Source: CAXMST01 sp035267205
GTDB taxonomy: Bacteria; Actinomycetota; Thermoleophilia; Solirubrobacterales; 70-9
Assembly: GCA_035267205.1 (NCBI GenBank)
Contig: DATFLZ010000078.1
Span: forward strand, 1 to 29,827
Length of the DNA: 29,827 nt
Direction of reading: 5' to 3'
Every line of letters begins with the position of its first letter. Within the stretch, counting starts at the first letter, position 1. A program made the translations under genes and the position numbers. The notes beneath the pieces are model-generated. The model saw only the letters and a program-made list of their open reading frames with translations. It was not told the DNA's origin and ran no database searches. Positions 6,952-13,269 of this stretch are shown piece by piece.

Positions 6952-7431
6952 ATGGCCGAGCACGCCGAGAGCCTCCACACCGTTCGGGCTGCCGGGGTTG
7001 AGTCGATCCCGGCGGTTGCACGCCTGTTGCATCAGTTCAACGAGGAGTTCGGGGAGCCCTCGCCCGGGGCGCGGTTCTTGGAGGAGCGGATCCGGGCGCT
7101 GGCCGAGGCGGGGAAGGTGGAGGCGCTGATCTGCGGGGAGCGGCCGGACGGGTTCGCGCTGGTGCAGTTCCAGGAAACGATCTGGTCGGTGAAGCCCAAC
7201 TGCTACCTGGCGGAGCTGTACGTCGTGCCGGACCGGCGGGGCGATGGCCGGGGGCGGGCGTTGATGGATGCTGTGCTCGAGGCCGCGCACGGGCGGGGCG
7301 CCGATCACATCGACCTCAACACCTCCGACGACGACCGGGCCGCCCGCGGCCTCTACGAGAGCCTCGGATTCACCAACCGGGAGGGGAGCCGGGACGGACC
7401 CCGGATGCTTTATTACGAACGCGACCTCTAG
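6952..7431 (+). CDS. GNAT-family N-acetyltransferase
   Basis: A 159-residue single-domain acetyltransferase. The acetyl-CoA pyrophosphate loop (motif A) is seen as AELYVVPDRRGDGRGRALM at about 87-105, with the R/Q-x-x-G-x-G/A element RRGDGR. Motif B is DHIDLNTSDDD...ARGLYESLGF near 118-138, where the Tyr of LYESLGF is the usual general acid. The ending MLYYERDL is typical of the family. The acceptor substrate is not predictable. It carries its own -10 seven bases before the ATG and no Shine-Dalgarno sequence. Confidence 0.85.
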   Translation: MAEHAESLHTVRAAGVESIPAVARLLHQFNEEFGEPSPGARFLEERIRALAEAGKVEALICGERPDGFALVQFQETIWSVKPNCYLAELYVVPDRRGDGRGRALMDAVLEAAHGRGADHIDLNTSDDDRAARGLYESLGFTNREGSRDGPRMLYYERDL

Positions 7432-7466
7432 GCGGTTCGGAGGAGCGCGCCGTCCGCCGCCGCCCC

Positions 7467-7472
7467 TATCTT
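7467..7472 (+). promoter_or_regulatory. -10 element (TATCTT) of the YhaM-like gene
   Basis: TATCTT ends 10 nt before the ATG at 7483. The intervening bases contain GAGG, so a start here would give either a leaderless or a very short leader transcript. Confidence 0.4.
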
Positions 7473-7482
7473 GAGGCACTCG

Positions 7483-8493
7483 ATGGATCAGCAGCCACAG
7501 CTCGGGGAGAGTCCCGCCGGAGCCGCTCCGGCGGAGCACCAGGCCCTCTGCGCACTCGAGGACGGGGAGCGGGTCGACTCCGTCTACGTCGTCCGGGATC
7601 GCAGTCGCCGGCCGACGAAGAAGGGCGGCGAGTGGCTGGCGCTAAAGCTCTCGGATCGTTCCGGCTCATCGACCGCGAAGTCCTGGGATGAGGTCCCCGC
7701 GAGATTCGAGGTCGCCGAGCCGGGGGCGGTAGTCCGTGTGCGCGGGCGGTTCGAGTCGAGCGCGCAGTGGGGCGACTCGCTCATCGTCGAGGCGATCCGT
7801 CCCGCGCGGGACGGCGAGTACTCGGAGGCCGACCTGCTCGAGACCTCACCCGTGCCGCTGGAGCGGCTGGAGGACGATCTCCGGGCGCTCCAGGAGACGA
7901 TCCAGACTCCCGCCCTCCGGGAGTTGCTCGGCCGTTTTCTCGACCCGGGCACCGAGATCTGGGAGCGCTTCCGGGACGCTCCCGCCGCCAAGCACTATCA
8001 CCAGGCCTATCGCCACGGCCTGCTCGAGCACGCGCTCTCGGTCGCGCAGAGCGTCAGCGCCGCCGCCTCGTTCTTCCCGGGGATCGACCGCGACGTGGCG
8101 GTGACCGGGGCGCTGCTGCACGACATCGGCAAGCTCGAGGCCTACAACGACGATCCGCTCGCGATCGACATGACCGATCTCGGCCGCCTTCAGGGCGAGA
8201 TTCCGCTGGGCTACTACCGGGTCCGCCGGGAGATCGAGTCGATCGACGGCTTCGACCCCGATCTCGCCCAGTCCGTGCTCCACATCATCCTCAGCCACCA
8301 CGGCTCGCTCGAGCACGGCTCGCCGGTGGTCCCGGCGACGCGGGAGGCCACCCTCGTCCACATGATGGACAACCTCGGTGGCAAGCTCGGCAGCTTCGAC
8401 CGGATCGAGCGCACGCTCGCCGACGGCGAGAGCTGGTCCGGCTTCGACCGCGGAATCGACACCGCGGCCTACTTCCGCCAGCGCGCCGCTTAA
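7483..8493 (+). CDS. YhaM-like OB-fold + HD-domain 3'-5' exoribonuclease
   Basis: A 336-residue cytosolic protein with an N-terminal OB-fold nucleic-acid-binding domain (about 30-108: VDSVYVVRDR, GGEWLALKLSDRSGS, GAVVRVRGRF) and a C-terminal HD phosphohydrolase/nuclease domain. The metal site includes H183 (HGLLEHALSV), H213-D214 with K217 (ALLHDIGKLEAY) and a downstream H-H pair in ILSHHGSLEHGS. This order and length match YhaM, a 3'-5' exoribonuclease best known from Firmicutes that trims RNA ends. ATG 7483 is preferred to the upstream TTG at 7471 because GAGG lies six bases before it. It is followed by the structured non-coding region. Confidence 0.85.
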   Translation: MDQQPQLGESPAGAAPAEHQALCALEDGERVDSVYVVRDRSRRPTKKGGEWLALKLSDRSGSSTAKSWDEVPARFEVAEPGAVVRVRGRFESSAQWGDSLIVEAIRPARDGEYSEADLLETSPVPLERLEDDLRALQETIQTPALRELLGRFLDPGTEIWERFRDAPAAKHYHQAYRHGLLEHALSVAQSVSAAASFFPGIDRDVAVTGALLHDIGKLEAYNDDPLAIDMTDLGRLQGEIPLGYYRVRREIESIDGFDPDLAQSVLHIILSHHGSLEHGSPVVPATREATLVHMMDNLGGKLGSFDRIERTLADGESWSGFDRGIDTAAYFRQRAA

Positions 8494-8539
8494 GCCCGGA
8501 CCAAAGCCGCCCGCCGGGGCCCAATCCAGCCCTCGGCAA

Positions 8540-8590
8540 CGCCGAGCGGTCACTGACAGCCACATAGCGGACGAAACTGACCGCTCGGCG
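8540..8590. repeat. Perfect 13-bp inverted repeat, 25-nt loop
   Basis: CGCCGAGCGGTCA at 8540-8552 and TGACCGCTCGGCG at 8578-8590 are exact reverse complements. It begins 47 nt after the YhaM-like stop and lies between convergent genes. It could be a transcription terminator without a U-tract, or part of a longer structured RNA with the next entry. Confidence 0.7.
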
Positions 8591-8602
8591 CCTGAAAGCG
8601 AG

Positions 8603-8705
8603 GGAGACCGACGTGAGATTCGGTGTCCCGGGTCTCCGCCACCGGCGGAGAACGTGGCTCAGGACACACGCTTTGGGTCACCCACGAGGCACAGGCCGAC
8701 AGCGT
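8603..8705. other. Possible structured non-coding RNA element
   Basis: Several perfect pairings occur in 100 nt. TCTCCGCC (8633-8640) pairs with GGCGGAGA (8644-8651) around loop ACC, enclosed by GTGTCC (8623-8628) with GGACAC (8662-8667). ACGCT (8668-8672) can pair with AGCGT (8701-8705). GGAGACC (8603-8609) can pair instead with GGTCTCC (8631-8637), which excludes the first hairpin. No known riboswitch consensus is matched. Strand is unresolved. Confidence 0.35.
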
Positions 8706-8733
8706 CACCTGGCGACCGCCGCGAGCGGCCCCC

Positions 8734-9804
8734 TCATCGTCCCCGCCTCGTGGTCCGGCGGAAGGTCTTCCAGGCCGGCTTCGCGCGGCCGTCGGAGTCG
8801 AAGAGGCCGACGTGGGCGCAGAAGGGGCAGCCGTCGGCGGACGGGGGGAGGTCCCGCCAGGCGTACCAGTGCACGGAGCTGATCCGCCAGCGCCGGCGCT
8901 TGCGCTCGAACATGCGGAAGGCCCGGGAGACGCGCTTGGCCTGTCGCTTCTTGGTCGTCGTCGCCGGGTGGCGCTTGGGGCCGCCGGAGCCCCAGCCGAT
9001 CTCGGCGATCAGCAGGCGGGGGCGGCTGCCCGTCGCCCGGCGTGCCGCGCGGCTGAAGCGCCGGACCTGGCGCTTGCTGTCCTTGACGCTGCGCGCGTAG
9101 GGGTTGAGCGAGATGTGGTCGAAGTCCGGGTCGATCCCGAGCTCGTCGTAGTAGTCGTAGACCGCGTCCATGTAGTCGACCGGCGGCATCCCGTTGGGAG
9201 CGGGAGAGAGCCCGGCCGCGATCAGCTCGGCCTCGGGATCGACGTCGTGGATGGCCAGCGCCGAGAGTCGGACGAGGGTCACGTAGTCACGCGGCTCGGG
9301 CGCGGACTCGCCCCAGAACGACGGGAGGTTGGGCTCGTTCCAGAGCTGCCACGCGGTGATCGGCTCGTAGTCGGGGTCGAGCGCTGCCATCGTCCCGCCG
9401 GGCCCGTACCGAGTGACGACCCGGTCCAGGAATCGCTGCCAGGCGAACTTCATCTGATCGGTCCGGATCGGGGGCGTGCGCGAGTTGCCGAACCACGGGG
9501 GCAGCCCGAAGAGCACCGGCAGCGGGGTCGCGCCCGCCTTCCGGATCGCGTCGATCTTCGCGTCGAGCGGGCCCCAGCGGTAGTTGCCGGGCGCCCGCTC
9601 CACGCCTCGCCACGCGAGCAGGAAGCGGACCGTGCCCACACCGCCGCGACTCAGCCGGGAGACGTCCGAGGTGCTGAAGCTGCCGGCCTGGCTGACGACG
9701 CCGTAGAAGCTCTTGGGCGCGGGCCGCGGCTTCGCGCCCGCCGGGGCGGCAGCGAGCAGACAGGCGAGGAGGAGTCCCCCGACGATCAACCAAAGCCTGT
9801 TCAC
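8734..9804 (-). CDS. Secreted glycoside-hydrolase-like TIM-barrel protein
   Basis: A 356-residue exported protein. A signal peptide is seen at 1-24 (MNRLWLIVGGLLLACLLAAA, then PAGA before the likely cleavage). The barrel follows with clan GH-A features: WRGVERAPGNYRW near 65-77, the acid/base in WNEPN with E157, and a candidate nucleophile E268 in LLIAEIGWGS. The HISLNPYA strand and a WYAWRDL strand near the C-terminus agree with GH5/GH39-like enzymes. The substrate is unknown; a role in cell-surface or plant polysaccharide turnover is inference. The GTG start is supported by AAGGAG six bases upstream. The last ~20 residues are very basic. Convergent with the YhaM-like gene. Confidence 0.82.
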   Translation of the reverse strand: MNRLWLIVGGLLLACLLAAAPAGAKPRPAPKSFYGVVSQAGSFSTSDVSRLSRGGVGTVRFLLAWRGVERAPGNYRWGPLDAKIDAIRKAGATPLPVLFGLPPWFGNSRTPPIRTDQMKFAWQRFLDRVVTRYGPGGTMAALDPDYEPITAWQLWNEPNLPSFWGESAPEPRDYVTLVRLSALAIHDVDPEAELIAAGLSPAPNGMPPVDYMDAVYDYYDELGIDPDFDHISLNPYARSVKDSKRQVRRFSRAARRATGSRPRLLIAEIGWGSGGPKRHPATTTKKRQAKRVSRAFRMFERKRRRWRISSVHWYAWRDLPPSADGCPFCAHVGLFDSDGRAKPAWKTFRRTTRRGR

Positions 9805-9869
9805 CCACCGCTCCTTCCCTGACCTCCCGGATCATTGAAGCACCCGCGGGGCGCCGGCTCAAGTCGCGG

Positions 9870-10223
9870 CTATCGCCTCGCGCACCGCTGGATCTTGGCG
9901 ATGTTGCCGTCCGCCCGGTCGATGCACTTGAGCAGACGCTTGGTCTTCTGGTCGGGCGCGTTCTCAATCGCGTTCCCGAGGTCGGCGCCGCCGATGATCA
10001 CCTGGCTCGAGCTCGGGTCCCCGAAGTCGATCCCGCGCAGCCCGGCCGCGGACAGCGAGTCGTTGACCTGGTCCTGGAGCTGGTTGCTCGTCTGGAACGC
10101 GGAGTTCACCGAATTCTCGGTCGTGTCGAGGATCGGCTTGAGGATCAGCAGGTAGATCGCCGCGAGGATTGCGACGGTTACCACCAGCCGAATCAGGCTG
10201 CGGACGAGGGACTCGGCGAGCAT
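9870..10223 (-). CDS. Small membrane-anchored protein, unknown function
   Basis: A 117-residue protein with one N-terminal transmembrane segment (about 8-29: LIRLVVTVAILAAIYLLILK). A hydrophilic extracytoplasmic part follows, with a Gln/Asn/Ser-rich helix (SAFQTSNQLQDQVNDSLSAA) and a C-terminal helix RLLKCIDRADGNIAKIQRCA that carries two cysteines 14 apart. I do not recognise the family. ATG 10223 is chosen because TACATT ends 9 nt upstream of it, while the longer open frame runs antisense to pafBC. It is divergent from pafBC and lies 65 nt upstream of the glycoside hydrolase gene on the same strand. The Cys pair may form a disulfide if exported. Confidence 0.75.
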   Translation of the reverse strand: MLAESLVRSLIRLVVTVAILAAIYLLILKPILDTTENSVNSAFQTSNQLQDQVNDSLSAAGLRGIDFGDPSSSQVIIGGADLGNAIENAPDQKTKRLLKCIDRADGNIAKIQRCARR

Positions 10224-10232
10224 CGTGACTCG

Positions 10233-10238
10233 AATGTA
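10233..10238 (-). promoter_or_regulatory. -10 element (TACATT) of the small membrane protein
   Basis: TACATT on the minus strand ends 9 nt before the ATG at 10223. Predicted leaderless transcript. Confidence 0.45.
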
Positions 10239-10270
10239 GCGCCTCTTCGGTGGGGAGGCAGGCGCGCTGA

Positions 10271-10297
10271 GGGCGCAAAGTGCGCATTTCCGCGCCC
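10271..10297. promoter_or_regulatory. Imperfect palindrome between divergent genes
   Basis: GGGCGC (10271-10276) and GCGCCC (10292-10297) flank an AAAG-TGCGCA-TTTC centre, giving a near-symmetrical 27-bp element between the divergent starts of the small membrane protein and pafBC. It could be an operator. No protein partner is implied by the sequence, and GC-rich chance pairing is possible. Confidence 0.3.
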
Positions 10298-10327
10298 CGA
10301 GCCGCACGGCCGCCGGTGGGCCGCATC

Positions 10328-10333
10328 TATCCT
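10328..10333 (+). promoter_or_regulatory. -10 element (TATCCT) of pafBC
   Basis: TATCCT ends 7 nt before the GTG at 10341, the same element and spacing as at the GNAT gene. Predicted leaderless start. Confidence 0.5.
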
Positions 10334-10340
10334 GCCCTGC

Positions 10341-12389
10341 GTGGCAAAGGACACCGAGAAGCTGATTCGCCAGCTCTCCCTGATCTCGTTCTTGATGGCC
10401 AATCGCCGGCCCGTGTCGGCGCTGGAGATCAAGCAGGAGGTGGAGGGCTACTCGTCGATGAACGAGGACGCGTTCGCACGCCGCTTCTACGCGGACCGCG
10501 CCGAGCTCGAGAGCCTCGGCATCGCGCTCAAGGTGGACAAGCCGAGCGAGGGCTTCCTCGAGTCCGAGCTCTACGCGTTGCCGCCGGAGAACTACTACCT
10601 GCCCGCGATCGAGTTCTCGGACTCCGAGCTGGCCGCGCTGGGCACGGCGCTGACGCTGCTCGACGGGCAGTTCGCCTATGCCGAGCCGCTCCGGCTCGCC
10701 CTCCAGCAGGTCTCCTGGGGACGCAAGAGCCCGCTCCAGAACGGCGAGGGCGCGCCGATCGAGATGGCGATGACCGCATCCGCCGGCGGCCGGGAGCTCT
10801 CGCAGCGCCTGGCGAAGATCGAGACGGCGATCAGCCGCCGCAAGACCATCGAGTTCAGCTACTACACGATGGAGCGCGACGCGACCGCCGATCGCAAGGT
10901 CGACCCCTACCACCTGGTGTTCCGCTCCGGCCAGTTCTATTTGATCGGCTACGCGCACGAGCGGGATGCGGTCCGCGTCTTCCGCCTCTCGCGGATCCAG
11001 GGAAAGGTCTCCTACGCGACCAAGGCTGAGCACGACTTCACGCCGCCGGAGGAGTTCGACCGCCGCGACTACGCGTCGCGGGCGGACTGGCAGATGGGCT
11101 CCAACGAGGGCCGCGCCCGGATCTTCCTCAGCGATCGCGTCGACTGGCTGGTCGAGCGCGACTATGGGGACTACGGGGAGCTGCGGCCGGCGAGCAAGAA
11201 GGACGGTGCTCCCGGCAAGGGCTCGATCCTCGAGACCGACTACTCGTCGTCCCGCCAGCTCGTCGCCTGGCTGCTGGGCTGGCGTCACAACGCGATCGTG
11301 CTCGACCCGCCCGAGCTGGTCGAGGAGGTCGACGAGCGCCGCGAGTTGCTCCGCAGCCGGCATGCCGCCGACTTCGAGACCGCGAAGCCCGTCGCCCGCC
11401 CCGCGGTCGAGGACGCCGAGCGCCGCAGTCGCACGAACGGAAAGTCGGAGACGGTGATCCGCCCGGAGCGCTTCGCGCGGCTGGTGACCCTCGCCGGGAT
11501 GCTCATCGACGCGGCCCGCAACGAGCGCCGGCTGCAGACCGCCGAGGTCTGCGCCGAGCTCGGGGTCAGTGAGAAGGAGCTCCGCGGCGACATCGACGTC
11601 CTCAACGTCGTCAACTTCGGCGGCGGGACCTACGTGCTCTACGCGGAGATCGTCGGCGAGGAGATCGACGTCGATCCCGAGGCCTACGGGGACAGCTTCG
11701 CCCGTCCTGCCCGCCTGCTGCCGCTCGAGGCGAAGGCGCTGGTTGCCGCGATCGACTTCTTCGGCGATCACCTGCCGCAGGCAGGCCTCGACACGGCTCG
11801 CTCGAAGATCGTGCAGGCACTTGGCCACGACCCGTCCGAGGAGGGGCTGCAGATCACGATCGAGCGGGACGAGCCCGAGATCGTCGGCGCGGTCAACGAC
11901 GCGATCAAGTCCCAGCAGGTCCTGAAGATCAACTACTACAAGGAGAACGAGGACCAGTTCACCGCCCGCGAGATCGAGCCCTACCGGCTCGCCCGCGGCC
12001 CGGGCGGCTGGTACGTCGGCTGCCGGGATCGCAAGCGGGACGCCGTGCGTCACTTCCGTCTCGACCGCACCAAGCAGGCCGAGCCCACCGGCGAGAGCTT
12101 CGAGCGCTCCGAGGACGTGGAGGCGCAGCTCGGCACCCAGCACTGGCTCAGCGAGGGCGAGGTCACCGATGCGCGGATCGCCGACGTCTGGGTCTCGCCG
12201 GAGCGGGCCCGGTGGGTCCGCGAGGAGCGCACGGTGGTCGAGGAGCTCGCCGATGGGGCCCTCGTCATCGAGATGCCCTTCGCAGGGACCTCGTGGCTGG
12301 TCCGCGAGGTGCTCAAGGGCGCCGGCGACATGGTCGTCCTCGAGCCTGAGGACGCCCGTGAGGCCGTGCTCGCGGCGGTCAGCGAGTAG
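10341..12389 (+). CDS. pafBC: PafB-PafC fusion, WYL-domain regulator
   Basis: A 682-residue duplication of the winged-helix + WYL layout. PafB half: helix-turn-helix about 8-62, WYL domain about 155-235 with the signature as FYLIGY (199-204). A charged linker spans about 335-372. PafC half: helix-turn-helix about 376-435, WYL domain about 510-580 with signature WYVGC (557-561). WYL C-terminal extension regions follow each half. In mycobacteria PafB and PafC are separate partner proteins that activate the LexA-independent DNA-damage regulon; single-chain versions are known in some actinobacteria. The WYL domain is thought to sense nucleic acid. No proteasome or tatAC genes are next to it here, unlike the mycobacterial locus. 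GTG 10341 is supported by the -10 seven bases upstream. Confidence 0.88.
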   Translation: MAKDTEKLIRQLSLISFLMANRRPVSALEIKQEVEGYSSMNEDAFARRFYADRAELESLGIALKVDKPSEGFLESELYALPPENYYLPAIEFSDSELAALGTALTLLDGQFAYAEPLRLALQQVSWGRKSPLQNGEGAPIEMAMTASAGGRELSQRLAKIETAISRRKTIEFSYYTMERDATADRKVDPYHLVFRSGQFYLIGYAHERDAVRVFRLSRIQGKVSYATKAEHDFTPPEEFDRRDYASRADWQMGSNEGRARIFLSDRVDWLVERDYGDYGELRPASKKDGAPGKGSILETDYSSSRQLVAWLLGWRHNAIVLDPPELVEEVDERRELLRSRHAADFETAKPVARPAVEDAERRSRTNGKSETVIRPERFARLVTLAGMLIDAARNERRLQTAEVCAELGVSEKELRGDIDVLNVVNFGGGTYVLYAEIVGEEIDVDPEAYGDSFARPARLLPLEAKALVAAIDFFGDHLPQAGLDTARSKIVQALGHDPSEEGLQITIERDEPEIVGAVNDAIKSQQVLKINYYKENEDQFTAREIEPYRLARGPGGWYVGCRDRKRDAVRHFRLDRTKQAEPTGESFERSEDVEAQLGTQHWLSEGEVTDARIADVWVSPERARWVREERTVVEELADGALVIEMPFAGTSWLVREVLKGAGDMVVLEPEDAREAVLAAVSE

Positions 12390-12394
12390 GCACC

Positions 12395-13222
12395 TTGACG
12401 CAGCCGGAGCCGGCTCCCGGCCACCCGCTGATCACCCGCATCGTCGGGCCCAACCCGGGGCCGATGACGCTCTCGGGCACCAACACGTACATCGTCGGGA
12501 ACGATCCCGCATGGGTGATCGATCCCGGGCCCGACGATCCCGGTCACATCGAGGCCGTCCGCGCCGAGGCCGAGCGCCGAGGAGGTCTCGCCGCGATCCT
12601 GATCACGCACCGGCACCTCGACCACACTGCCGGCGCCGAGTCGCTCGGCGGCGACGTGATCTGGGGCTCGATCAAGGCGGTCGACGAGACCGCCGCGCTC
12701 GCCGAGGCGATGCAGGAGCTGACGATCCGCAAGGTCAGGGGCAGCCACCCCGGACCCGACTCCGACGCGGGGCCCTTCCGGGTCATCCAGACCCCCGGGC
12801 ACGCCTCCGACCACGTCGTCTTCGTCTACGGCGGCGACTCCGAGGTCTGCTTCTGCGGCGACCTGATCCTCGGGGAGGGGTCCGCGATCGTCCCGCCGCA
12901 GGCCGCGGGTGGATCGCTGGCCGACTACATGCGCTCGCTCGATCGCGTCGAGGAGCTCGCCCCGGCCTTGCTCTGCCCGGGGCACGGCCCCTGGGTCACC
13001 GATCCGGCGGCGAAGATCGCCGAGTATCGCGAGCACCGCCTCGATCGCGAGCGCCGGCTGGTGGCCGAGCTCGAAGACGGCGAGCGCTCCAAGGCGGCGC
13101 TGCTCGACGCGGTCTGGGACGACGTCCCCGCGCCGCTGCGCCCGGCCGCCGCGCTGGCGATGCGCGCTCATCTGGAGAAGCTCGCGGGGGACGGGGTCCG
13201 GGTCGGGGAGCTCGAGGACTGA
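12395..13222 (+). CDS. Metallo-beta-lactamase-fold hydrolase (LACTB2-like)
   Basis: A 275-residue MBL-fold enzyme. The first metal motif is HRHLDH at 72-77, followed by H135/H139 (TPGHASDH), D156 (FCGDLI) and H197 (CPGHGP). A C-terminal helical extension of about 75 residues (EYREHRLDRERR...) is typical of the LACTB2/hydroxyacylglutathione-hydrolase-like group, where it forms a winged-helix-like cap. Activities in the group include single-strand RNA cleavage and thioester hydrolysis; neither can be chosen here. The TTG start lies 5 nt after the pafBC stop, so the gene is probably co-transcribed with pafBC. No nearer ATG or GTG precedes the SGTNTYIVG strand that opens the fold except an internal ATG at PMTLSG. 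Confidence 0.85.
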   Translation: MTQPEPAPGHPLITRIVGPNPGPMTLSGTNTYIVGNDPAWVIDPGPDDPGHIEAVRAEAERRGGLAAILITHRHLDHTAGAESLGGDVIWGSIKAVDETAALAEAMQELTIRKVRGSHPGPDSDAGPFRVIQTPGHASDHVVFVYGGDSEVCFCGDLILGEGSAIVPPQAAGGSLADYMRSLDRVEELAPALLCPGHGPWVTDPAAKIAEYREHRLDRERRLVAELEDGERSKAALLDAVWDDVPAPLRPAAALAMRAHLEKLAGDGVRVGELED

Positions 13223-13255
13223 GCGACCCCGTTCGCACCGGCCGCCGTGGCCCTG

Positions 13256-13261
13256 GATAAT
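13256..13261 (+). promoter_or_regulatory. -10 element (GATAAT) of the Ntn-hydrolase gene
   Basis: GATAAT ends 8 nt before the ATG at 13270. It is five of six matches to the TATAAT consensus in otherwise very GC-rich DNA. Predicted leaderless start. Confidence 0.5.
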
Positions 13262-13269
13262 CGGCCTCG

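Noticed and set aside
8592..8710. Possible cobalamin or glycine riboswitch
   Set aside because: Short matches such as AGCGAGGGAGACCG, GTGAGATTCGG and CTCAGGA recall parts of these consensuses, but the order is wrong, the core elements are missing, and there is no downstream gene on the plus strand.
9870..12143. 757-codon minus-strand frame over pafBC
   Set aside because: Only its last 117 codons (9870-10223) look like a protein, with a membrane segment and a well-placed -10; the remainder is the shadow of pafBC.
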